Shown: in pieces, positions 7,183-15,824 of the stretch
Layout of the letters: each line of letters begins with the position of its first letter
Numbering within the stretch: the first letter of the stretch is position 1
DNA from: Rhodobacteraceae bacterium EhC02
GTDB taxonomy: Bacteria > Pseudomonadota > Alphaproteobacteria > Rhodobacterales > Rhodobacteraceae
Direction of reading: 5' to 3'
Length of the DNA stretch: 64,000 nucleotides
Assembly: GCA_001650895.1 (NCBI GenBank)
Contig: LXYH01000030.1
Location: forward strand, 1 to 64,000
Program-made: the position numbers and the translations under genes
Notes under the pieces: model-generated
The model's input: only the letters and a program-made list of their open reading frames with translations
What the model was told of the DNA's origin: nothing
Database searches by the model: none

Positions 7183-8611
7183 ACCAAGACGCCGCCACCG
7201 CGCCGCCGCGCTGATCCTGTCGCTGCTGCTGGCAGCACCCGCACTGGCCCAGACCAGCCAGCCCGCGCAGCCCCCTGGCGCCGAAGTCACCCTGAGCCTT
7301 GACCAGGCCCGCGGCGTGGCCGCGGCGGCCCTGCAACGGGGTGATGCGGGCCTGGCGCTGCAGATCGGCCAGGGCCTGTTGCAGGCCGATGCGCAGGATC
7401 CGTTGGCCCATTTCATCATCGCGCAGGCCCTGCGGCAACAGGGCCGGACACGCGAGGCGCGGCAAGCCGCGGCGCTGGCCTATCGCTTTGCCAAGACCGA
7501 TATCCAGAAATTCGAAGCGGCGCAGCTGGCCGCGCGGCTGTCGGTCGATGCCGGGCAATTCACCCGCGCCCAGCTTTGGTTGCGCCGCTCGCTGCTGCAT
7601 GCCCCGGATCCGGCGATGCGGCCGCGGATCGAGCAGGATTTCCGCCAGGTCCGCGCCATGGACCCACTGGAGTTTCGCCTGCGGCTGTCCCTCGCGCCCT
7701 CGTCCAACGTGAACAACGGCAGCGACAGCCCCTATGCGCTGATTGATGGCGTGCCGGTGATCGGGCTGCTGGACGGCCTGTCGCAGGCGCTGTCGGGGGT
7801 CACGGGCACGGCGGACCTGTCGCTGGGCTACAGGCTGCAGGGCACCGAAGCCGGGGAAACCCAGGCCCTTTTTCGCGCCTATGGCAGCCGGGTCTGGCTG
7901 GATGACAGCGCGCGCGACCTTGCCAACAGCTTTCCGGGCGCTGATGTGTCGAATGACGACTTCTCGTTTGCCCTGCTCGAGGCGGGTTTGCGCCATGCGC
8001 AGCGCACAGGCGCGGGGGCCGGCACCGGCTTTGTCGCGATCGAAGGCGCGGCGGGGCGCAGCTGGTATGGCGGCGATCCCTACCAGAGGTATCTGCGTCT
8101 GGGCCTGACGCGCGGGCTGAAACTGTCCGAGGCCACGACCCTCTCGCTGGGGATCGAGGCCGAGCGGCGCAGTTTCGAGGAGGGTGTCAACCAGCCGATC
8201 GAAACCCTGGGCCTGCAGGCCAGCCTGGGCTACCGGATTTCCAACGGGGATCGCATCAGCCTGTCCCTGGCCTGGCGCGACAGTGACAGCGACACGCGCA
8301 ACGCGGTCTCGACCCGCCGCACGGCCTTTCTGCGCTACGACATGGCCCGGCCTGTCGGCCCCGCCCGCCTCAGCTTTACCCTTGGGGCGGGGGAAACCCT
8401 TTACCCCGATTATGCGGTGGGGTTCATCGCCGTGCCGGGGGGGCGGCAGGACGATGCGGTCTTCGGCAGTGTCGACATTCTGTTTCAGGATCTTGACTAT
8501 GCGGGATTTGCGCCCACCCTCACGCTGCGGGCGCAGAAGACGCGTTCGAACTTCAGCCGTTTCGACGCCAGCGAACTGGCGGTTTCCTTTGGCATCAGGT
8601 CCCTGTTCTGA
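7172..8611 (+). CDS. Slam-type surface lipoprotein assembly modifier (outer-membrane barrel)
   Basis: The 479-residue protein has a signal peptide (hydrophobic AAALILSLLLAAPALAQ), a TPR-like helical domain at about 35-165 with repeated A-x-x-L-G/A patterns, and a long C-terminal beta-barrel of about 290 residues with alternating strands, ending in phenylalanine. This is the Slam (DUF560) architecture used in type XI secretion. ATG at 7172 overlaps the end of the lipoprotein gene by 11 bases. The barrel begins with LRLSLAPSSNVNNGSD, a typical first-strand sequence for Slam. It acts in the outer membrane to export the paired lipoprotein. The longer frame from 7088 is rejected because it runs deep into the upstream gene. 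Confidence 0.84.
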   Translation: MSTEPRRRHRAAALILSLLLAAPALAQTSQPAQPPGAEVTLSLDQARGVAAAALQRGDAGLALQIGQGLLQADAQDPLAHFIIAQALRQQGRTREARQAAALAYRFAKTDIQKFEAAQLAARLSVDAGQFTRAQLWLRRSLLHAPDPAMRPRIEQDFRQVRAMDPLEFRLRLSLAPSSNVNNGSDSPYALIDGVPVIGLLDGLSQALSGVTGTADLSLGYRLQGTEAGETQALFRAYGSRVWLDDSARDLANSFPGADVSNDDFSFALLEAGLRHAQRTGAGAGTGFVAIEGAAGRSWYGGDPYQRYLRLGLTRGLKLSEATTLSLGIEAERRSFEEGVNQPIETLGLQASLGYRISNGDRISLSLAWRDSDSDTRNAVSTRRTAFLRYDMARPVGPARLSFTLGAGETLYPDYAVGFIAVPGGRQDDAVFGSVDILFQDLDYAGFAPTLTLRAQKTRSNFSRFDASELAVSFGIRSLF

Positions 8612-8658
8612 CAGGGTGTCGCAGGATGAACAGTACGGCCAACTGAAAAGGGAATGAC

Positions 8659-9087
8659 ATGACGATCCGATATCTTCACACCATGGTGCGGGTGAAAGAC
8701 CTGGAAAAGACACAGGCTTTCTTCGAACTGCTGGGGCTGGTCAAGACGCGCCACTATGACAACGAGGCCGGCCGCTTTTCCCTGGTGTTCATGGCCCCGC
8801 CCGGCCAGGAGGAATGCCCGGTCGAGCTGACCTACAACTGGGACGGCGACGATGGCCTGCCTGCGGACAGCCGCCATTTCGGGCATCTGGCCTATGAGGT
8901 GGACGATATCCACGCCATGTGCCAGCACCTCATGGACAATGGCGTGACGATCAACCGCCCGCCGCGCGACGGGCGCATGGCCTTCGTGCGCAGCCCCGAC
9001 AATATCTCGATCGAGTTCCTGCAGAAGGGCGCACCGCTGACGCCGGCCGAACCCTGGATCAGCATGCCCAACATCGGGCACTGGTAA
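8659..9087 (+). CDS. gloA: Glyoxalase I-like (VOC-fold) lactoylglutathione lyase
   Basis: A 142-residue glyoxalase/bleomycin-resistance fold. Metal-ligand positions expected for glyoxalase I are visible: His in YLHTMVRV (residue 7), Glu in CPVELTYNW, His in HFGHLAYEV and Glu in ISIEFLQ. It converts the hemithioacetal of methylglyoxal and glutathione to S-lactoylglutathione. AGGGAA precedes the ATG. The gene follows the Slam gene by 47 bases on the same strand but is probably a separate function; the vWA-like gene starts 10 bases after it. Confidence 0.88.
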   Translation: MTIRYLHTMVRVKDLEKTQAFFELLGLVKTRHYDNEAGRFSLVFMAPPGQEECPVELTYNWDGDDGLPADSRHFGHLAYEVDDIHAMCQHLMDNGVTINRPPRDGRMAFVRSPDNISIEFLQKGAPLTPAEPWISMPNIGHW

Positions 9088-9097
9088 CGGCGCGGGC

Positions 9098-9835
9098 GTG
9101 GCCGGGCCTTTTGCCTTGCGCGGCATCCTTGCCGCGGGACTGGCCCTGGCGGGGGCTGGCGGGGCTACGGCGCAAGAGCCCTGCCGCCTTGCGCTGCTGC
9201 TGGCGATGGACATCTCCTCCTCGGTGGATCCGCTGGAGGATGCGCTGCAGCGCGGGGGCCTGGCCCAGGCCCTGCGCGCCCCCGAGGTGGTCGAGGCGAT
9301 CCTGTCCCAGCCGGATCGCCCCGTCGCCCTGGCCATGTTCGAATGGAGCGGCCGGGTCCAGCAGGACATGGTGCTGCCCTGGGTGATGCTGCGCGACGCG
9401 GCGACCATCGGCGCGGTCGCGGACAGGATCGCGTTCAGCCGGCGCAGCTATGCCGAATTCTCCACCGCCATCGGCCATGCGATCGAATATGCCCATGACC
9501 TGTTCCGACAAGGACCCGCCTGCGATGCGCGCGTGCTGGACATCTCGGGCGACGGGGTCAACAACGACGGCTTCGGTCCGACCGCCGCCTATGACGCTTT
9601 CGATTTCTCGCAGATTACCGTGAATGCCCTGGTCATCGAGGTGCAGGAAGCGGGCACGGATCATGGCATCACCGAGGGCGCGGACACCGGGCTTGCCGAT
9701 TATTTCCGGCAGATCGTGATCCGGGGGCCGGGCAGCTTTGTCGAAGTGGCTGCCGGGTTCGAGGATTTCGAACGTGCGATGCGCCGCAAGCTCTTGCGCG
9801 AACTCGAGGTGCGGATCGGCCTGCTGTCGCGCTGA
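9098..9835 (+). CDS. Exported DUF1194 von Willebrand A-like protein
   Basis: A 245-residue protein with an N-terminal signal peptide ending near ATAQ and a vWA-like fold. The MIDAS-like motif DISSSVD is at about 38-44, and a second acidic motif DISGDGVNN near 150 matches DUF1194. It starts at GTG 9098, 10 bases after the glyoxalase stop. These periplasmic or surface proteins are common in Alphaproteobacteria, without a proven function; metal-dependent protein binding is expected from the fold. Confidence 0.85.
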   Translation: MAGPFALRGILAAGLALAGAGGATAQEPCRLALLLAMDISSSVDPLEDALQRGGLAQALRAPEVVEAILSQPDRPVALAMFEWSGRVQQDMVLPWVMLRDAATIGAVADRIAFSRRSYAEFSTAIGHAIEYAHDLFRQGPACDARVLDISGDGVNNDGFGPTAAYDAFDFSQITVNALVIEVQEAGTDHGITEGADTGLADYFRQIVIRGPGSFVEVAAGFEDFERAMRRKLLRELEVRIGLLSR

Positions 9836-9857
9836 TTCCCCTTTGCCGTTCTGCCGG

Positions 9858-9895
9858 TTTCTTCTTGCCGCAAATATCCCCGCCGGAGGCATCCC
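9858..9895. repeat. Dispersed repeat C, copy 1
   Basis: TTCTTCTTGCCGCAAATATC continuing into CCCGCCGGAGGCATCCC. It matches copies at 14473-14512, 22171-22207 and, for the left part, 57862-57883. It lies between the convergent DUF1194 and ldtR genes. Confidence 0.85.
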
Positions 9896-9913
9896 GCGTT
9901 CGCCCCTTGCACA

Positions 9914-10411
9914 TCAGTAGATATAGCGGATCTGATCGGCCCAATAGCGTTCCACCCGGCGCAGTGCTGCGGTGATATCCTCGATCCCGTCGGGCCCCAG
10001 GACCCCGCGGCTTTCCAGCCCTTCGGCGTGGCGGGCGAACAGCCCCCCCACCACATCGCGGATCTCGCGCCCGCGTGGGGTCAACCTGACGCGCACCGAT
10101 CGGCGATCGATCTCGCAGCGCTGGTGGTGCATGTATCCCATTTCCACCAGTTTCTTGAGGTTGTAGCTGACATTGCTGCCCTGGTAGTAGCCGCGCGTCT
10201 TCAACTCGCCCGCGGTCACCTCGTTATCACCGATATTGAACAGCAGCAGCGCCTGAACGGCGTTCACCTCCAGCATGCCGACGCGTTCGAATTCGTCCTT
10301 GATCACGTCCAGCAGAAGCCGATGAAGCCTTTCGACCAGCGACAGCGCTTCCAGATAGCTGCCCATGAAACCGGTACGCTGTCCGGTGGCCAGGGTCTTG
10401 TGCAGGGTCAT
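9914..10411 (-). CDS. ldtR: LdtR-type MarR-family winged-helix regulator
   Basis: A 165-residue protein that strongly resembles LdtR of Rhizobiales. Shared blocks are YLEALSLVERLHRLLLDVIK at about 20-39, QALLLFNIGD, RGYYQGSNVSYNLKKLVEMG (recognition helix) and DRRSVRVRLTPRG (wing). LdtR was described as an activator of an L,D-transpeptidase gene and of osmotic-stress tolerance in Liberibacter and Sinorhizobium. CGGAG lies 8 bases before the ATG at 10411. It is transcribed leftward, as is sdhE 122 bases upstream, but the AT-rich gap suggests its own promoter. Targets are not in view. Confidence 0.85.
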   Translation of the reverse strand: MTLHKTLATGQRTGFMGSYLEALSLVERLHRLLLDVIKDEFERVGMLEVNAVQALLLFNIGDNEVTAGELKTRGYYQGSNVSYNLKKLVEMGYMHHQRCEIDRRSVRVRLTPRGREIRDVVGGLFARHAEGLESRGVLGPDGIEDITAALRRVERYWADQIRYIY

Positions 10412-10533
10412 GGAAAACTCCGACGATTTGTTCTTTCGTCAGGGACCATGCAGCACAAAGACCAATAACAGGTTAAACCCGTTCGGAAATTCCTAAAATG
10501 CCACGAAAATGGCGGATGGCACCGGGGACGGCC

Positions 10534-10833
10534 TTAGCGCTGGACGGCGCCACCCTGTCCGGCCAGCATGTCGCGGATGCGTGCGACAAGCGGGGCAAAG
10601 GTCTCGGGCGGCTCCTGCACGCCGCTCACCCAGTAGTAAAGATCGTGATCGTTCTCGCGCAGCAACGCGTCATAGCTGTCCAGCAACGCATCATCCAGAC
10701 CAGCAAGGTGCAGTTCGGCAAAGCGCGACAGGATCACATCCATTTCCTTGATGCCCCGCCGCATGGATCGCATGGCAAGCCGGCGAAGCCGTGTCTCGCG
10801 CGGTTCGCCCACGGGGGCCTGTTCGATCAGCAT
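10534..10833 (-). CDS. sdhE: SdhE, FAD assembly factor of succinate dehydrogenase
   Basis: A 99-residue DUF339 protein. The diagnostic segment RRGIKEMDVILSRFA contains the RGxxE motif needed for FAD attachment to SdhA. The rest is the short helical bundle of the family (YDALLRENDHDLYYWVSG). It acts in the cytoplasm on the flavoprotein subunit of complex II. Its start is one base from the stop of the HTH gene upstream, so the two are co-transcribed. No sdh genes are nearby, as is usual. Confidence 0.92.
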   Translation of the reverse strand: MLIEQAPVGEPRETRLRRLAMRSMRRGIKEMDVILSRFAELHLAGLDDALLDSYDALLRENDHDLYYWVSGVQEPPETFAPLVARIRDMLAGQGGAVQR

Positions 10834-10834
10834 C

Positions 10835-11266
10835 TCACTCGCCTTTCAATTTTGTCCGCAGGCTTTTCTCAAGCCGCCCCAGACGGTCCGCCGCGGCGCC
10901 GATCTGGGTCTTCAGGTCGCGAATCTCGACCAGCAGGGCGTTGATATCGGGCGCGATCGGGGTCTCGTCAACCGGGGCCGCGACGCCCTCTCCCTCACCG
11001 GTCAGCAACCAGATGATCGACACGTTCAGAAGACCCGCCATCATCGACAGCTTGTTGGCGCGCGGCTCGGACAGGTCATCCTCCCATCCGCGCACGGTGC
11101 CGATCTTCACGCCAAGCCTGCGGGCCAGCTGTTTCTGGCTCATTCCTGCCGCTTCGCGCGCTGCGGCGACGCGGTCGCCGAAGGTCGCCGTATCGGGGCC
11201 GTACCAGTTTTCTTCAAGATCGGGCTGCGTGTTCATCGCGTCGCTGGCTGGCTGGTCCTGTGTCAT
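10835..11266 (-). CDS. XRE-family helix-turn-helix regulator with C-terminal coiled coil
   Basis: 143 residues. After a variable N-terminus, an XRE HTH spans about 30-85, with AREAAGMSQKQLARRLGVK then GTVRGWEDDLSEPRANKL. The last 40 residues form a heptad-like helix (INALLVEIRDLKTQIGAAADRLGRLE), probably for dimerisation. ATG at 11266 is preceded by GGGAGAG; the open frame extends upstream but would collide with the divergent aminotransferase gene. It sits directly in front of sdhE. Target genes are unknown. Confidence 0.82.
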   Translation of the reverse strand: MTQDQPASDAMNTQPDLEENWYGPDTATFGDRVAAAREAAGMSQKQLARRLGVKIGTVRGWEDDLSEPRANKLSMMAGLLNVSIIWLLTGEGEGVAAPVDETPIAPDINALLVEIRDLKTQIGAAADRLGRLEKSLRTKLKGE

Positions 11267-11316
11267 TTCTCTCCCATCCGCCGATCGTGCTTGATCGGGC
11301 TTTGGCTGCATCCTAA

Positions 11317-12558
<1,242 letters not shown>

Positions 12559-12579
12559 GGCAGGAAAGGTACGGATGAC

Positions 12580-12984
12580 ATGGCAGGCGAGCTTCCCGAT
12601 TACTATTTCCGTGTCCGCGAGAACGGGGCGCTTGTCTACCGTGTCGATACCGAGAACCGCCAGCGCCGCATCGAGATGGACCAGATCGCCACGATCAACA
12701 TCCGCAACGGCGAGGTGAAACCCCATGGCGACCGCCGCCTTTCGGATGCGGACATGGAGGCGATCACCGGATGGATGGCCCAGCGCACCGCCCTTCTGGC
12801 CGCGCGCGAGGTGGATGATATCCTGCGCGCGGTGGATCACCTCAACCTGACCGCGCAATGGGTCCAGACCCGCGCCACGGACGAGCAGCTGGATGCGGTC
12901 ACCGATACGCTTTTGCTGGCCATGCATGACCTGCGCACCGTGCTGGTGCGCAAGAAGGCCGACCGCCTGATGAAGGGCGAATGA
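12580..12984 (+). CDS. Conserved hypothetical protein (134 aa)
   Basis: A soluble, charged 134-residue protein. The N-terminal 50 residues read like a small beta-sheet (YYFRVRENGALVYRVDTE), and the rest is helical with LDAVTDTLLLAMHDLRTVLVRKKADR at the end. AGGAAAGG stands 11 bases before the ATG. It follows the aminotransferase on the same strand by 21 bases and may share its transcript. I recognise no functional family. Confidence 0.65.
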   Translation: MAGELPDYYFRVRENGALVYRVDTENRQRRIEMDQIATINIRNGEVKPHGDRRLSDADMEAITGWMAQRTALLAAREVDDILRAVDHLNLTAQWVQTRATDEQLDAVTDTLLLAMHDLRTVLVRKKADRLMKGE

Positions 12985-12994
12985 GCGCGCAGCC

Positions 12995-14368
12995 CTAACC
13001 GCGCGCGCTCAGCCGGGGCAGGATCACCCCCCAGAAGCGCCACATCATGAACAGCCCGGCACCCGCCAGCCCCACGGCCAGGCCCAGCCAGACGCCCACA
13101 CCGCCCCAGCCAAAGACAAAGCCCATCACATAGGCCACGGGCATGCCAACCGCCCAGTAGGACAGCGTGGCGATGATCATCGGCACCCGCGTGTCCTGCA
13201 CGCCCCGCAGCAGGCTCAGCGCCATGACCTGCGCCGCATCGGCCAGCTGGAACAGCGCCGCCGCCGCCAGAAGCACCACGCCGATGGCGATGACGCCCGC
13301 GCGGTCCGGCTCGTCGGGCGACAGGAACAGGCCCATCAGGACCTCGGGCATGGTCAGGAACACGACCACCGTCAGCGCCGCAAGGCCCAGCGACAGCGCC
13401 ACCACCACCGCCGCGCCCAGCCGCAGCCCGCCCCAGTCCTGCACGCCCAGCGCGCGGCCCGCGCGCACCGTCGCCACATTGCCCAGGCCCAGGTGGATCA
13501 TGAACACCAAAGACGCGATCTGCAGCGCGATCCCATGCGCCGCCAGCGGCAGCGTGCCCAGCCAGCCCATCATGATGGAGGCTGCGGCAAACAGGCCCAC
13601 CTCGGCCAGCGTGGTGATGCCGATGGGCCAGCCCAGCCGGAACACCTGCCCGAAGGCCTCCCAATCGGGGCGCCAGAAGCGGATGAACAGCGCATGTTCC
13701 CGTGTCACGATGGCGGCATAGATCGCCAGCAGCCCCAGCGACACGAAATGCACCGAGACCGAGGCCCAGGCCGCCCCCACGATCCCCATCTCGGGCGCGC
13801 CCCAATGGCCGAAGATCAGCGCATAATTCACGATCACATTGACCACGACCGCGCCGATGGTCACCCACAGGACGACCTGCGTCCGTTCCAGCGCCGCAAG
13901 GTAGGATTTCAGCACCATCACCAGCAGGGCGGGAAAGATGCCCCAGCCTGCCACGGCCAGATAGCGGCTGGCCTCGCGTGCGATCTCCTCGGTCTGGCCC
14001 AGCATCAGCAGGATCGGCTCGGACCAGATCATCAAGGGCATCGACAGCGTGCCGAACAGGATCGACAGCCACATGGCCATGCGCGTCACACGCCGCACCT
14101 GCTGGCTTTGCCCGCCCGATTCCGCCTCGGCCACCATCGGCATCACGGCCCAGGCGAAGCCCGATCCGAACAGGAACAGCACGAAGAACACCATCCCCGC
14201 CAGCACCTGCGCCGCCAGCGCCGTCACATCGTACCACCCCAGCATCAGCGCATCCGTCAACGAGATCGAGAATTGCGCCACATGGCTCAGGATCAGCGGC
14301 AGCCCCAGCACGCCAATCGCGCGCATGTGCTGCGAGGTGGTCAGGGGAACAGGGGTCATGTCACTCAT
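12995..14368 (-). CDS. MATE-family multidrug/metabolite exporter (NorM-like)
   Basis: 457 residues with twelve predicted membrane helices in two MatE halves. Typical sequence is LPLILSHVAQFSISLTDALM in helix 1, and the second half starts near LGWPIGITTLAEVGLF. It exports cationic compounds with Na+ or H+ exchange. I start at 14368; a second in-frame ATG three codons later (14359) is possible. The open frame continues to 14701 through repeat C and lacks a ribosome site. It converges with the hypothetical gene, with only 10 bases between stops. A second MATE gene of a different subgroup is at 46663. Confidence 0.9.
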   Translation of the reverse strand: MSDMTPVPLTTSQHMRAIGVLGLPLILSHVAQFSISLTDALMLGWYDVTALAAQVLAGMVFFVLFLFGSGFAWAVMPMVAEAESGGQSQQVRRVTRMAMWLSILFGTLSMPLMIWSEPILLMLGQTEEIAREASRYLAVAGWGIFPALLVMVLKSYLAALERTQVVLWVTIGAVVVNVIVNYALIFGHWGAPEMGIVGAAWASVSVHFVSLGLLAIYAAIVTREHALFIRFWRPDWEAFGQVFRLGWPIGITTLAEVGLFAAASIMMGWLGTLPLAAHGIALQIASLVFMIHLGLGNVATVRAGRALGVQDWGGLRLGAAVVVALSLGLAALTVVVFLTMPEVLMGLFLSPDEPDRAGVIAIGVVLLAAAALFQLADAAQVMALSLLRGVQDTRVPMIIATLSYWAVGMPVAYVMGFVFGWGGVGVWLGLAVGLAGAGLFMMWRFWGVILPRLSARG

Positions 14369-14472
14369 GCCCAAGGGCGTAGCGCTGCAAGGTGAAACGC
14401 GCAAGACGAACCACGCGGCAGGGGCCAGGGGGCGGCAACGACAAGGCGCCCCCCCTTCACCGCGCCGCCGTA

Positions 14473-14512
14473 TTCTTCTTGCCCCAAATATCCCCGCCGG
14501 AGGCATCCCCGG
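14473..14512. repeat. Dispersed repeat C, copy 2
   Basis: TTCTTCTTGCCCCAAATATC then CCCGCCGGAGGCATCCCCGG. It lies in the 184-base gap between the divergent MATE and lipase-like genes. Confidence 0.85.
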
Positions 14513-14552
14513 TCCGCCCCCGCGCTGCCGCTTCAGGAAAATCTTGATCTGC

Positions 14553-15635
14553 ATGGCCCGGCGTGCCAGCCTGCCAGGACAGCCGCCTTCCTGTCGTGAT
14601 ACCTGTACGAGTGAAACATTGTCCCAAGGTCCTTGCCCGAAAACCCTTTTCGCCCTTCTGATCTGCCTGCCCCTGCTGGCGGCCTGCGGCGCCGTCGTCA
14701 CCCCGATCGCCTATCTGAAACAAAAGGACCGGATCACGGAACCGGTGATCGGACAGGACCCCTTCATCCAGGAGGTGGCTGCCCGGTTCGGCTTCATGGC
14801 CGTGCTCTCGGAAATGGTCTATTACCGGAAACCGGCCGTCAATGACCGGCCCTGCGAGGCCCCCGCGACCCATGCCGGCATGCTGAAGCTGCCCGCCGGC
14901 AAGCAGGGCAAATGGACCCGCGCCGCGAATATCCCGGGCGTCAATTTCTGCCTCGACGATCCCAGCGGGGTTTTCTACGAAACCTTCCTTTATACCACCC
15001 CCGACAACATGGTGCGCGAAGCGGTCATCGTCTTTCGCGGCACCGAAGGCCCCAGCCTGCGGGACTGGAGCGCGAACCTCTTCAATGTCACAGGGATCGA
15101 ACCGGCGCAGTATCGCCGCGCGCGGCAAGAGCTTGAAAAGGTGTTCGAGGCGTTCGAAAAACCGCGCTACAAGGACGCTGCGATCCACGCGGCAGGGCAT
15201 TCGCTAGGCGGGGGGCTCGCCCAGCAGGCGGGCTACCGGTTTTCCCGGATCAAGACGGTCTACGCCTTCAACAGCTCGCCCGTGACCAACTGGACATGGC
15301 TGGCCTGGGACAATCAGATCACCCAGAACTGGCCCGTGATCTACCGCCTCTTTCACACGGGCGAGGCGCTCGACCCGATCCGCAACGCGGCCACGGCGAT
15401 CACGACAACCCGCTTCAACCGCTATGACATCGGCATCCAGCTAGAGGAAAAATCCCGCATCGGCGGCCACGCCATGGATATCATCGCCTGCGGCCTGGCC
15501 CGGATCGTGGCCGAGGCGGGGCGCAAGGATAATGCCCATGGCTATACGGCGCATTATGCCGGGCGAGATGTCTATGATGGCCCCTTCTGCGCCGCCTACC
15601 GCAAGACCGAAATCGGCACGCCCGACCAGTCATAG
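14553..15635 (+). CDS. Class 3 lipase-like lipoprotein
   Basis: Up to 360 residues. A hydrophobic stretch LFALLICLPLLAAC contains a lipobox (LAAC), so the mature protein is probably a lipoprotein. It is an alpha/beta hydrolase of the lipase class 3 type, with FRGTEGPSLRDW (oxyanion/D region) and nucleophile elbow AAGHSLGGG. Candidates for the catalytic Asp and His lie in EALDPIRN and GGHAMD. The start is uncertain: ATG 14553 gives a long leader before the signal peptide, while TTG 14619 would give a short normal one. No clear ribosome site favours either. Substrate is unknown; membrane lipid or ester hydrolysis is likely. Confidence 0.75.
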   Translation: MARRASLPGQPPSCRDTCTSETLSQGPCPKTLFALLICLPLLAACGAVVTPIAYLKQKDRITEPVIGQDPFIQEVAARFGFMAVLSEMVYYRKPAVNDRPCEAPATHAGMLKLPAGKQGKWTRAANIPGVNFCLDDPSGVFYETFLYTTPDNMVREAVIVFRGTEGPSLRDWSANLFNVTGIEPAQYRRARQELEKVFEAFEKPRYKDAAIHAAGHSLGGGLAQQAGYRFSRIKTVYAFNSSPVTNWTWLAWDNQITQNWPVIYRLFHTGEALDPIRNAATAITTTRFNRYDIGIQLEEKSRIGGHAMDIIACGLARIVAEAGRKDNAHGYTAHYAGRDVYDGPFCAAYRKTEIGTPDQS

Positions 15636-15680
15636 CAGCCCCGCGCGGGTGCTCGCAGTCAGCTCAGGGCCTGGACCACC

Positions 15681-15754
15681 CGTTAAAAAACCCCTAACGC
15701 GGCCGCGTAACCCCTTGAAATCCCTCGTGCCGCGAAATGTCCCATCATGGGACA
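15681..15754. repeat. Dispersed repeat B, copy 1, with GTCCCATCATGGGAC palindrome
   Basis: This stretch matches 52400-52474: GTTAAAAAACCCC, GCGGCCGCGTAACCCCTTGA, CGAAATGTCCCATCATGGGA. It ends with the palindrome GTCCCAT-C-ATGGGAC at 15739-15753. Read on the minus strand, both copies give a similar peptide (SHDG-F, then GLRGR). It is located about 70 bases before the helicase gene. Confidence 0.75.
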
Positions 15755-15824
15755 GGCCCGGTGGCGCCCTTGCGGGCCCATCTCCCCCTAGCCGCGCGGC
15801 CTCGCATGCCCTACCTCTGGCGGC

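Noticed and set aside
12983-13010. GAGCGCGC/GCGCGCTC stem between the hypothetical and MATE genes
   Set aside because: It overlaps the MATE coding end, has no T-run and such GC stems are common by chance in this DNA.
14049-14552. Long N-terminal extension of the lipase-like protein
   Set aside because: It runs through repeat C and antisense to the MATE gene; the lipobox signal peptide starts after 14600.
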